Below are positions 8,504 through 16,503 of a stretch of 45,632 nucleotides of DNA, one piece after another. Source of the stretch: an uncultured Neomegalonema sp. (GTDB lineage: Bacteria; Pseudomonadota; Alphaproteobacteria; Rhodobacterales; Rhodobacteraceae); the NCBI GenBank assembly GCA_937957975.1, contig CALFFK010000014.1, forward strand, positions 1 to 45,632, given 5' to 3'. Positions within the stretch are counted from its first letter, which is position 1. Each line of letters starts with the position of its first letter. The notes beneath the pieces were generated by a model that was not told where the DNA came from, ran no database searches, and worked only from the letters and a program-made list of their open reading frames with translations. Both the position numbers and the translations under genes were made by a program.

Positions 8504-9772
8504 ATGACCGACGCGACTGCAACTCACGGCCCTGATGGCCTTCTGCTCGCTGCTGATGGCACGCCGCTCAAGGCAAAGCTGCACCAGTCGATGAAAGCCA
8601 GCCGCCGCCGCGCCTTCGGCCTTGTGCTGCCGCTGCTGCTGTTTGTTCTCGCCAGCTTCATCATTCCGATTATCATGTTGCTCTGGACTGGTGTCAGCAA
8701 CGATACCTACGCCAGCAACATGCCACGCTCTGCCCCGCTTCTGCGCGCATGGGACGGAGCCAGCCCGCCAACCGAAGCCATGGCCGAGGCGATGGTTCTT
8801 GACATGATCGACGCCCGCAAGGCCAAGACCATCGGCAAGGTTGCCAGCCGTGTGAATCGCGAGCAATCCGGCACCCGGTCCCTTTACACAAAATCCGCCC
8901 GCCGTGCGGCAAAGATGGAAGCTCCCTTCCTCGACGCGTTGACTAAGGCTGACAAGGACTGGTCAGACCTTGAAACATGGCGCGCGACCAAAATTGCCGC
9001 GACCTCCCTGACTCCGGCCTATTACGCCGCTGCGCTTGACTACAAATATACCGCTGACGGTGAGTTTGTGGAACAGAGCGAGGAACGTCAGATCCACGTC
9101 AAGCTGTTCTGGAAGACGATCTGGGTGTCCGGTGCAGTCATGTTCTTCTGTCTTTTGCTCGGTTATCCGGTCGCTTATCTGCTTTCGCATCTACCTGCGA
9201 AGAGTGCCAATCTGCTGATGATTCTCGTTCTTTTGCCGTTCTGGACATCTTTGCTGGTCCGTACGACCGCATGGATTGCGATGCTCCAGAGTCAGGGTGT
9301 GTTGAATGACATCTTCGTCTGGATTGGCATTACGGGCGATGAACAGCGGTTCAGCCTGATCTACAATCTGACCGGCACCCTGATCGCAATGACGCATATC
9401 CTGCTGCCCTTTATGATCCTGCCAATCTATTCCGTGATGCGCGCGATCCCGCCAAGTCATGTGCGGGCTGCAAAATCCCTTGGGGCAACGAATTCGACCG
9501 CTTTCTGGCGTGTCTATTTCCCCGCAACAATTCCTGGCATTGGGGCGGGGGGCTTGCTCGTCTTCATTCTGTCAATTGGCTACTACATCACCCCCGCCCT
9601 TGTGGGAGGGCAGGATGGTCAGCTCATCTCGAACTTTATCGCCTATCATATGCAACGCTCGCTTAACTGGTCGCTGGCGGCGGCACTGGGTGGTATCCTG
9701 CTCGCCATCGTGCTGCTGCTCTATTGGCTCTATGACCGCATCGTCGGCATCGACAACATGAAGCTGGGATAG
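8504..9772 (+). CDS. Polyamine-type ABC importer, permease 1 (PotB-like) with large periplasmic insertion
   Basis: The product is 422 residues, longer than the approximately 290-310 typical of PotB. A first membrane segment at about 40-60 is followed by roughly 140 hydrophilic residues (about 61-203) before the second segment at 204-226. The remaining helices follow the usual pattern, and the coupling EAA loop is RAAKSLGATNSTAFWRVYFP. The long loop between helices 1 and 2 is Ala/Lys/Arg-rich and would face the periplasm. Similar extended loops occur in some alphaproteobacterial Pot-like permeases. It pairs with the permease at 9879-10844. Confidence 0.9.
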   Translation: MTDATATHGPDGLLLAADGTPLKAKLHQSMKASRRRAFGLVLPLLLFVLASFIIPIIMLLWTGVSNDTYASNMPRSAPLLRAWDGASPPTEAMAEAMVLDMIDARKAKTIGKVASRVNREQSGTRSLYTKSARRAAKMEAPFLDALTKADKDWSDLETWRATKIAATSLTPAYYAAALDYKYTADGEFVEQSEERQIHVKLFWKTIWVSGAVMFFCLLLGYPVAYLLSHLPAKSANLLMILVLLPFWTSLLVRTTAWIAMLQSQGVLNDIFVWIGITGDEQRFSLIYNLTGTLIAMTHILLPFMILPIYSVMRAIPPSHVRAAKSLGATNSTAFWRVYFPATIPGIGAGGLLVFILSIGYYITPALVGGQDGQLISNFIAYHMQRSLNWSLAAALGGILLAIVLLLYWLYDRIVGIDNMKLG

Positions 9773-9827
9773 GACGATGATTGAGCAACGATCCCGTGAC
9801 AGGCACCACCTTACCCCACCCGGAACG

Positions 9828-9847
9828 ATGCCCGCTGTCGTGGGCAT
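9828..9847 (+). other. Small inverted repeat between the two permease genes
   Basis: ATGCCC and GGGCAT form a 6-bp stem with an 8-base loop inside the 106-base gap between the permease genes. A regulatory or mRNA-stability role is possible but cannot be read. Confidence 0.35.
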
Positions 9848-9878
9848 GACATTTCGAAACAGAACGGGGAGATAACCC

Positions 9879-10844
9879 ATGGAACTCCCCCCCTATGCCA
9901 CGCTGGGCCAGAAGATCTGGCATTACACGTTCTATTTTATCTGCGCACTGATCTTCCTGTTCCTCATCACGCCGATTCTCATCATTGCGCCTCTCAGCTT
10001 TAATGCCGAGCCGTATTTCAGCTTCACGGAAGGGATGATGGCTTTCGATAAGGAAGCTTATTCCATGCGCTGGTATGAAGACATTCTTGCCAACGGCATG
10101 GTGGACCCTGAACAACCGCGTAGCTGGGCGATGTTCCGGGAATGGCTTTGGATGGGCCTTAGCCCCATGCATACGATGCCCGAAGGCTTTTTCTCTGATG
10201 CCTGGGAAAATGCGCAATGGGTCAGGGCCATGAAGAACAGTTTCTTCATCGGGTTTTTTGCGACCCTTATCGCCACGGCGCTTGGTACTCTTGCCGCCAT
10301 CGGCCTGTCACGTGCCGAGATGCCCTATCGTGGGGCAATCATGTCGATCCTGATTTCTCCGTTGATCGTGCCGCTCGTCATTACGGCGGCGGGTATGTTC
10401 TACTTCTACTCTCAGGTTGGCCTCAGCCAGACCTATACCGGAGTTATTCTCGCCCATGCGGCTCTTGGCACACCTTTTGTCATCATTACCGTAACGGCCA
10501 CGCTGGTCGGCTTTGACAAATCACTCGTGCGGGCGGGGGCATCCATGGGGGCGGGGCCAGCCAGAACGTTCTGGAAAATCCAGATGCCGCTGATCCTTCC
10601 CGGCGTCGTGTCCGGGGGGCTGTTCGCTTTTATCACCTCTTTTGACGAAGTGGTTGCGGTGCTCTTTCTGGCCGGGCCCGAACACCGCACCATCCCGCGT
10701 CAGATGTATTCGGGCATTCGCGAGCAGATTTCACCGACTATCCTCGCGGTGGCGACCATCCTTGTTATCATCTCGATCCTGCTGCTGGTCACGATGGAAA
10801 TGCTGCGCCGACGGGGCGAGAGGTTGCGTGGCATAAGAAGTTAA
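9879..10844 (+). CDS. Polyamine-type ABC importer, permease 2 (PotC-like)
   Basis: The product is 321 residues with GGGGAG 7 bases before the ATG. It has an N-terminal membrane helix (about 16-38), an enlarged periplasmic loop (about 40-117), and then the conserved permease core with the EAA loop VRAGASMGAGPARTFWKIQMP. The C-terminus is cytoplasmic and basic (MLRRRGERLRGIRS). It is the last transporter gene in the operon and is followed after 60 bases by a small lipoprotein gene. Confidence 0.92.
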   Translation: MELPPYATLGQKIWHYTFYFICALIFLFLITPILIIAPLSFNAEPYFSFTEGMMAFDKEAYSMRWYEDILANGMVDPEQPRSWAMFREWLWMGLSPMHTMPEGFFSDAWENAQWVRAMKNSFFIGFFATLIATALGTLAAIGLSRAEMPYRGAIMSILISPLIVPLVITAAGMFYFYSQVGLSQTYTGVILAHAALGTPFVIITVTATLVGFDKSLVRAGASMGAGPARTFWKIQMPLILPGVVSGGLFAFITSFDEVVAVLFLAGPEHRTIPRQMYSGIREQISPTILAVATILVIISILLLVTMEMLRRRGERLRGIRS

Positions 10845-10904
10845 CTTGAAAAGAGAGAAAGAACGTGCAAATCCTTGATGACAAGTCATTAAAGAGGTGT
10901 GCCG

Positions 10905-11072
10905 ATGATCCGTATTCTCGTAACTGCTGCATTGCTTGCCAGTCTCGCCGCCTGCAATACTGTCGAAGGTATCGGACGTGATGTCAGCGCGGGTGGTGCC
11001 GCAATTTCCGGGGTTGCCTACAAGACCCGCCATCGTCCTGTGCAGGTGCAACAGCCCTATTACTACTATTGA
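10905..11072 (+). CDS. Entericidin A/B-like small lipoprotein
   Basis: The product is 55 residues. MIRILVTAALLASLAAC is a lipoprotein signal with the lipobox LAAC (Cys17). It is followed by NTVEGIGRDVSAGGAAIS, the entericidin signature in which NTxxGxGxDxxxxGxxI is conserved. The tail ends in four tyrosines. Entericidins are small envelope lipoproteins linked to bacteriolysis in stationary phase; many alphaproteobacterial homologs have no known role. An AGAGGTG stands 6-12 bases upstream. It may be cotranscribed with the importer. Confidence 0.85.
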   Translation: MIRILVTAALLASLAACNTVEGIGRDVSAGGAAISGVAYKTRHRPVQVQQPYYYY

Positions 11073-11127
11073 AGTTCCACGAACTTCTATTGCCCCGCCT
11101 TCCCGTATCCGATAACAGAAAGGCGTT

Positions 11128-11204
<77 letters not shown>

Positions 11205-11320
11205 TTTTCTATATCTGCGCAAACGCTTTCCCAAGCCCTGCTATCCGGGCGCATTGCGCATACCAAACCCCGGCTGCACTCGCCACCCGAATGCAGCGTT
11301 CCATTTTGCGGAGCCATGTC

Positions 11321-11773
11321 ATGGCCAAGACCGGATCATTACTTGCCGGAGGGATTGTCGTTGTGGCCAGCGTGTTTGGCGCCGGCATGTGGTACGCGCA
11401 GCAACAAAGTTTCTATGACACGGTATCCGGCCTTGCCAGCGTGCGGATTGGAACCAGTGATTTCACGGTCAGCGATTACGAGGGTACGGATGGCGTTACG
11501 TCACCCCTCAAGTTGCGCGGCTGTTTCCGGCTTGCTGACCCCGCCGCCGCCCTCGCCGCCGGAAAACCGGCCCCGGACGCCGTGCCACTGACGACCCCCG
11601 ACTGGATCGAATGCTTCGATGAAGAAGCGATCTTCGCTGATATACAGACGAACCGCGCAAGCGCGATTATGGCTGGCGATGACGAAGGCGATGGGGCCGA
11701 TCTCTATATGGCGATCTATCCCGATGGGCGCGGGTATGCCTGGCGACAACCGAATAGCAAATACAAGAAATAA
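11321..11773 (+). CDS. Membrane-anchored protein, DUF6446-like
   Basis: The product is 150 residues starting at the ATG at 11321, with GGAG 8 bases upstream; an ATG 30 bases earlier is less likely. It has an N-terminal uncleaved helix (LLAGGIVVVASVFGAGMWYAQ) and then a soluble domain with two cysteines (RGCFRL and WIECFDEEAI) and a YPDGRGYAWRQ ending. This layout matches small DUF6446 proteins common in Rhodobacterales, from memory. Function unknown. It lies between tRNA-Arg and the convergent UdgX gene. Confidence 0.7.
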   Translation: MAKTGSLLAGGIVVVASVFGAGMWYAQQQSFYDTVSGLASVRIGTSDFTVSDYEGTDGVTSPLKLRGCFRLADPAAALAAGKPAPDAVPLTTPDWIECFDEEAIFADIQTNRASAIMAGDDEGDGADLYMAIYPDGRGYAWRQPNSKYKK

Positions 11774-11793
11774 CTCTTCCTGTTCCACGCAGC

Positions 11794-13266
11794 TTATGGG
11801 TTCGTGTGGTTGAAGGACGACGCCTCATCTCCCGCATCGTTAGCCTTGCCAGTCGCCATTTTCTGCGCACGGCGCAGGTCGATTATGAGGTTTTTGTACA
11901 GGGTTGCGGCCTCATCGGGGTCTGATTGTCGCAGGATTGCCGCCGGGTGAATTGTGGCCAGCCCAGCGCGCCCGTCAAAGCAATCGAAGCCCGTTTCCCG
12001 CGCCTCGTCTATGGGAATTGAGCGGCCTGAAAGGGCGCGGATGGCGGTGGCCCCCATGGCCAGTGTGACTTTTGGTTTGACCAACCTGCGCTCGGCCCTC
12101 AGCCACCAGCGGCACTGGTCGATATGGCTGACCTTGGGAGATTGGTGGATGCGGTTTTTACCCTTTGGAGTGAAACGGAAATGCTTGACGGCATTGGTGA
12201 TATAAAGCGCGTCGCGGGCTAACCCCGCCTCAATGAGTGCTTTGTCGAAAAGCTCCCCCGTCGGGCCAATAAAGGGCCGACCCGCGATGTCTTCGTGGTC
12301 GCCGGGCTGCTCGCCCACCACCATTAGCGACGCATCAAGCGAGCCCTCGCCAAAGACAGTCCGGGTTGCATGACAGGCATGGTCGCACAGGGCGCACCCT
12401 GCTGCCTCACGCCTCAGGATGGCCAACGCATCACCGGGTGGCAGCCCCGGTTCGGAAAAAGCATAATCAGCGAGGCGTTTAGGGGGTGTCGGTGCGGCTT
12501 CCACCATACCTGCCTCCAGCTTGCGGGCGTTGGCGATCAGGGGCGCGATCAACTCGGCTTCGGGCAGATTTTTCCAGTATTTCTTCGGCATTTCTGCGCC
12601 CATGGCCTTCACCTTGAGACGTGCGGGATTGAAGATCGCGCCATAATATGTGCGCCACAGGTCTTCGAGGGCATCCGCATCGGGGGCATCGGCCTTCTTT
12701 GCACCGGGACCGAAGCGCAAATGCTTGCGGTCATAATGCGCGGAACGTTCGGGCGTCAGGATCGACCAGGTCATATTGGCGAAGCGGCGCATGAAGAAGG
12801 GGGCGTTTTCCTCGACGATGCGATGCTCCGGCTCGAACCATGAGACAAAGGTATCCGGCTCGCCTTTCACAGCGCGAAAGCGAACGAAAGCGCGCATCTT
12901 GTGGCGGTCGCGACTGACAGATTTCACCAATGCGTTTAACCGGATTACGTCATCATCCACAGTATTCGACAAGAGGCCGGGATCATCCTGCATTCGGTGG
13001 ATAAGCCGATAGAGCAGGCCGAAGCGTTCCTGATCGCGATGACAGAGCGCAAGTTTTGCATCAGCGAGGAATTGCTTTGACACTTTGGGCCTGTAATCCG
13101 GGTCGCGAGATGGGGCCGGGGCATCAAGAATTGCAAAGAGGTTATCCTGCGTCTTGCCGACCTGCCACGTCACGTCTTCGGGGGATACCTGATCGCATAG
13201 CAAAGCCCGCGCATGGCCGCGCCAGCCTTCAAAATCCGTTTCCGATTCCAGCCTGGCCACACGCAT
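11794..13266 (-). CDS. DUF4130-UdgX fusion, uracil-DNA glycosylase/binding family
   Basis: The product is 490 residues. The N-terminal half (about 1-245) matches DUF4130, including RHKMRAFVRFR and FFMRRFANMTWSILTPERSAHYD. The C-terminal half is a UdgX-type family 4-like uracil-DNA glycosylase: FeS cysteines (CALCDHACHAT, then more distal), GEQPGDHEDIAGRPFIGPTG, and KNRIHQSP, the loop whose His bonds covalently to the abasic site in UdgX (KRRIH in the type member). HPAAILR is the second motif. It binds uracil in DNA. It follows the radical SAM gene with a single intervening base, in a known repair gene pair. Confidence 0.9.
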   Translation of the reverse strand: MRVARLESETDFEGWRGHARALLCDQVSPEDVTWQVGKTQDNLFAILDAPAPSRDPDYRPKVSKQFLADAKLALCHRDQERFGLLYRLIHRMQDDPGLLSNTVDDDVIRLNALVKSVSRDRHKMRAFVRFRAVKGEPDTFVSWFEPEHRIVEENAPFFMRRFANMTWSILTPERSAHYDRKHLRFGPGAKKADAPDADALEDLWRTYYGAIFNPARLKVKAMGAEMPKKYWKNLPEAELIAPLIANARKLEAGMVEAAPTPPKRLADYAFSEPGLPPGDALAILRREAAGCALCDHACHATRTVFGEGSLDASLMVVGEQPGDHEDIAGRPFIGPTGELFDKALIEAGLARDALYITNAVKHFRFTPKGKNRIHQSPKVSHIDQCRWWLRAERRLVKPKVTLAMGATAIRALSGRSIPIDEARETGFDCFDGRAGLATIHPAAILRQSDPDEAATLYKNLIIDLRRAQKMATGKANDAGDEASSFNHTNP

Positions 13267-13267
13267 G

Positions 13268-14506
13268 TCAGAGCGCCAGTGTCATTTGTTGCGGTTTGGG
13301 GGCGAGTTCGGCGCGTAAGCCCACGCGGTCGAGCAGGGTAGCAGGTTGCCAGTCGGATGTTTCGATGAAAGGCCTGATCTTGCGGATGTTTCGGCACAGC
13401 TTGCCGATGTCTTCCAGTCGAAGGCGGGTATGACGGCGGGCGGAGAGGATTTTTCTGACTGATTTTTCTCCCAACCCCGGAATTTTGAGCAATTGTTCTT
13501 TTGCGGCACGATTCACATCGATGGGGAAGAGATCGCGCCGCCGCAAGGCCCATGACAGCTTCGGGTCGATGTCGAGGGGCAGCATCCCGCCTTCCATAGC
13601 CGTATTCAGATCGTCGAGATCAAAGCCGTAGAACCGCCATAACCAATCGGCCTGATAAACCCGGTGTTCGCGCATCAGGGGCGGGCGTTGCAATGGCAAA
13701 TCCCTTGACGCATCAGGGATCGGACTGAAGGCAGAATAATAAACACGCTTGAGCCGGTAGGAGCCATAGAGGTCGGCGCTGGAGCGCAATACCTGCGCAT
13801 CCGATGAGCCATCTGCGCCGAGGATCATCTGGGTTGATTGTCCGGCGGGGGCAAATTTCGGAGCGGTGCGGATGGCCTTGCGCTCCTCCTTCCAGCCATC
13901 AATCTGTTCGCGGGTTGTGGCCATAGCTGCGCGGATGCGCTTTTCATCTTTCTCTGGCGCAAACTGATTGAGACCCGCCTTCGTAGGCAGCTCGACATTA
14001 ATCGACACGCGGTCAGCGAGGATGCCCGCTTCACGCAGCAGATCAGGGTCGGCATCGGGGATGGTTTTCAGATGGATATAACCCCGGAAATCCTCGCGGT
14101 GGCGCAGGATGCGGGCGACCTCCACCAATTGCTCCATCGTGTAATCGGGTGATTTGATGATGCCGGAGGAGAGGAACAGCCCTTCGATATAATTACGCTT
14201 GTAGAAATCGATGGTCAGGGTCGCCAGTTCGTCGGGAGTAAAACGCGCCCGTTGTACATTCGAGCTGATCCGGTTCACGCAGAAGCGGCAATCGAACATA
14301 CAGTAATTCGTCATCAATACCTTGAGCAGCGAGATGCAGCGCCCGTCCGGTGCGTAGGCGTGGCAAATGCCCATGCCCTCTGACGACCCAACGCCCTTGC
14401 CGCTGCGCGAATCGCGTTTGGTTGATCCGCTCGACGAGCAGGACGCATCGTATTTGGCGGCATCTGCGAGGATTCGCAGTTTTTCCAATCGGTCGAGTGC
14501 AGGCAT
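13268..14506 (-). CDS. Putative DNA modification/repair radical SAM protein
   Basis: The product is 412 residues starting at 14506 (GGAAG 7 bases upstream); an upstream Met at 14539 overlaps the LexA-type box and is unlikely. The radical SAM cluster motif CxxxCxxC is Cys69, Cys73 and Cys76 (NYCMFDCRFC). A Ser/Gly-rich stretch with CSSSGS precedes it. The C-terminus carries a helix-hairpin-helix DNA-binding motif (LLKIPGLGEKSVRKIL). This family is routinely paired with UdgX and is thought to act on DNA damage, although its reaction is undefined. The gene starts 17 bases downstream of a LexA-type direct repeat, which predicts SOS induction. Confidence 0.88.
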   Translation of the reverse strand: MPALDRLEKLRILADAAKYDASCSSSGSTKRDSRSGKGVGSSEGMGICHAYAPDGRCISLLKVLMTNYCMFDCRFCVNRISSNVQRARFTPDELATLTIDFYKRNYIEGLFLSSGIIKSPDYTMEQLVEVARILRHREDFRGYIHLKTIPDADPDLLREAGILADRVSINVELPTKAGLNQFAPEKDEKRIRAAMATTREQIDGWKEERKAIRTAPKFAPAGQSTQMILGADGSSDAQVLRSSADLYGSYRLKRVYYSAFSPIPDASRDLPLQRPPLMREHRVYQADWLWRFYGFDLDDLNTAMEGGMLPLDIDPKLSWALRRRDLFPIDVNRAAKEQLLKIPGLGEKSVRKILSARRHTRLRLEDIGKLCRNIRKIRPFIETSDWQPATLLDRVGLRAELAPKPQQMTLAL

Positions 14507-14522
14507 GGGTGACTTCCAGTTT

Positions 14523-14549
14523 GAACGAATAAAGAACAAACTTTAGAAC
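14523..14549. promoter_or_regulatory. LexA-type SOS box (GAAC-N7-GAAC, plus a third GAAC)
   Basis: GAAC at 14523-14526 and 14534-14537 are separated by exactly 7 bases (GAATAAA), the direct-repeat operator used by alphaproteobacterial LexA. A third GAAC follows at 14546-14549 after 8 bases. The box ends 17 bases before the radical SAM start codon on the minus strand. Confidence 0.72.
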
Positions 14550-14581
14550 AAAAAGTCAACTTCATTGATCTGCATTGACGC

Positions 14582-14620
14582 AAAAACGCGCCGCAGACCT
14601 TGGGCCAAGAGCGCGTTTTT
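14582..14620 (-). terminator. Terminator between the CAP-domain gene and the repair operon
   Basis: AAAAACGCGC and GCGCGTTTTT form a perfect 10-bp stem with a 19-base loop; on the minus strand the T-run follows the stem. It lies about 48 bases past the CAP-domain stop and isolates that gene from the repair operon. Confidence 0.65.
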
Positions 14621-14652
14621 GGGTGGCGATTCCTGAGTGAAGCCAGGAAAAC

Positions 14653-14670
14653 CTATAGCAATTTGCTTTA
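14653..14670. repeat. Short palindromic element, unsplit form
   Basis: On the minus strand this reads TAAAGCAAATTGCTATAG, beginning with the stop codon of the CAP-domain gene. The same ends (TAAAGCAAATTGC and GCAAATTGCTATA) occur at 20913-21016, there separated by about 80 bases. Confidence 0.45.
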
Positions 14671-15246
14671 GCGGTCACCCAAAAGCATCGTAATCACGAT
14701 GCGTTCGTTTCGGATTGCTGTGCCGATACCGACAATCTTTGCTTCCGGGTCGAGCAGGGCTTCGCGATGCCCTTCCGGCGAGCGTAGCCAGTCGGTGACG
14801 GAAGAGCGCACCGTTTCTTCAATCCGCCAGTCGATATTTGCGTCTGTCGCGTCCCACAGAATTTCGGCAACCTTATTGTAATGGGCCACATTGGCTTCGG
14901 CGAGGCGTGCGCCAAGGTCACGCCCATCAGGGGCAAAATGCCCGAAGAAATCGCCCGTTATCATATCGCCTGAATAGGCTCCGGCCACGACACCAAGGCC
15001 GGGATCGGCTTCCAGTTCACCCAATCCCTTCTTCTTGCGGTGCAGGTTTACGGTTTTATAGATCGACGTACTGACCTTCAGGGCGAAAGTGTAGGCGCTC
15101 TCGCCCCAGGGACCGGCACGATCTGTTCCATAGAGGGTGCTGCCCCGCGTCGAGGCAGGCTCAATTCCGTTTTGCTGTGCAAGAACTGGTGTAGCAAGGC
15201 AAACAGCAAGAACAGCGGAACTCAGGGTGCGGGAGAGGACGGTCAT
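14668..15246 (-). CDS. Secreted CAP-domain (SCP/YkwD-like) protein
   Basis: The product is 192 residues from the ATG at 15246 (GGAG 9 bases upstream). The open frame extends 71 codons further, but the signal peptide MTVLSRTLSSAVLAVCLATPVLAQ marks the true start. The CAP domain shows NLHRKKKGLGELEADPGL, GDFFGHFAPDGRDLGARL, ILWD and WLRSPEGHREALLDPE. The active-site-like residues of the pocket (His/Glu/His) appear at DFFGHF and GHREAL. Bacterial YkwD-like proteins are exported or surface-bound; their activity is mostly unknown. Confidence 0.85.
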   Translation of the reverse strand: MTVLSRTLSSAVLAVCLATPVLAQQNGIEPASTRGSTLYGTDRAGPWGESAYTFALKVSTSIYKTVNLHRKKKGLGELEADPGLGVVAGAYSGDMITGDFFGHFAPDGRDLGARLAEANVAHYNKVAEILWDATDANIDWRIEETVRSSVTDWLRSPEGHREALLDPEAKIVGIGTAIRNERIVITMLLGDR

Positions 15247-15544
15247 CGGCTCGGCTCCGGTATAGTGGCGCGAAGGCCGTGCCGTGGCGAGAGCGGCGCG
15301 ACCGTTCCATGTATGGCGCTCACCATGCCTTGGAGAAGGTTGATGTGGCCTTAACGTCTGTATTGCCCCGATTGATGCGTTGCCAATGAGGCGATATTTC
15401 GTCGTTGACAGGTTTCTGGATTGTTCATCAAAAAAACCGCAAAAATCCCCGCGAGTCATCGCGAGGACCGTGTTTGTTGACTGACAGGCATGGTGTAAAA
15501 ATTCGCGCCTGCGCTGGCGACCATATTCTTGAAGAACTATGGGT

Positions 15545-15715
15545 TTATGGCGAATTTGCGCTGACGACGGCGGTTTCGATGGAGCCGTATATATTGGTAT
15601 ATTCGCCCTCTAATGCGATGAAGGTCGCGATCATGGAAACACCAAGAAACGCCGCAAGAAGACCGTATTCGATCGCTGTCGCACCATTTTCGTCCCGCAG
15701 GAATCGCTTTAACAT
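15545..15715 (-). CDS. Flp-family type IVb pilin
   Basis: The product is 56 residues starting at 15715, with GGGAGA 5 bases upstream. It has a short basic leader (MLKRFLRDENG) then ATAIEYGLLAAFLGVSMIATF, the prepilin peptidase site after Gly11 and the conserved Glu5 of mature Flp pilins. Flp pilins polymerise into Tad pili, but no tad or cpa gene lies in the window, so this copy is isolated. Its promoter lies in the roughly 110 bases shared with the divergent lipase-like gene. Confidence 0.92.
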   Translation of the reverse strand: MLKRFLRDENGATAIEYGLLAAFLGVSMIATFIALEGEYTNIYGSIETAVVSANSP

Positions 15716-15828
15716 GACTTCTCCCTCATCTCGTGCACGAGTATGCAGGATCGACCTTGAGCAAATCTTAAATGCGTTCGTTTTCAACGATTATTATATG
15801 TAAAAGACGGATGGAGCTTTTCTGATTT

Positions 15829-16503
15829 ATGTTGGACAATATGGGCGATAGCGAAGATGTGGGCGATCTGGTTGTCCTGATACACGGTCTGGCGCGCACA
15901 CAGGCATCCATGCGCATCATGTCGATGCGGCTAAGACGGGCGGGGTTTCGGACTGCCTTTGCCCGATATAACTCACGACGAATGCGGGTGAACGAGGCTG
16001 TTGCAGCAGTTGCGCAGCAGATTGAGGGCATGGAACGGGACGGGGTCGTTCATCTGGTGGGCCATTCCCTTGGCGGCATCGTTGCCTTGCGCGTGAGAAA
16101 AGAACGGCCCGACCTGAACATTCATCGAATCATCCAGCTTGGATCACCCAACCGGGGGTCGGGGGCTGCACGGACCCTCATTGATCTGCGGCTGGCACGC
16201 GAATTCTTTGGGCCGGTACTAAAGGAACTGACCGCTGACCCGGATATGGATGACAACCCCGATCCTGACGTTATGGCTATCGCCGGAGCGTCCATGCCGC
16301 GCTGGCTGTCACAGCAATACGGTATTCATGGCTATAATGACGGATTGGTAAGTGTCCGTTCTGCCTGGGGCTGGGCAGCGGGTAAACGCTTGCAGGTCGA
16401 AAGCATTCATGGCTGGTTGCCCCTGAGTGCAGAGGTTGCACATCAGGTGATCGATTTCCTGAAAACCGGCGACGTGGCGTATAAAGTGAGGGAAAATGCC
16501 TGA
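15829..16503 (+). CDS. Alpha/beta hydrolase, PGAP1/lipase-like
   Basis: The product is 224 residues. LIHGLART (residues 17-24) forms the oxyanion region and GHSLGG places the nucleophile at Ser80. A later Asp/His pair, probably D in NDGLVSV and H in SIHGW, completes the triad. There is no signal peptide, so a cytoplasmic or peripheral location is expected. The stop codon overlaps the start of fdhD by 8 bases, so the two are cotranscribed and coupled. The start could also be Met5. Substrate unknown. Confidence 0.85.
   Translation: MLDNMGDSEDVGDLVVLIHGLARTQASMRIMSMRLRRAGFRTAFARYNSRRMRVNEAVAAVAQQIEGMERDGVVHLVGHSLGGIVALRVRKERPDLNIHRIIQLGSPNRGSGAARTLIDLRLAREFFGPVLKELTADPDMDDNPDPDVMAIAGASMPRWLSQQYGIHGYNDGLVSVRSAWGWAAGKRLQVESIHGWLPLSAEVAHQVIDFLKTGDVAYKVRENA

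Noticed and set aside
15246..15459. N-terminal extension of the CAP-domain protein
   Set aside because: The signal peptide at 15246 with a good ribosome site marks the real start.
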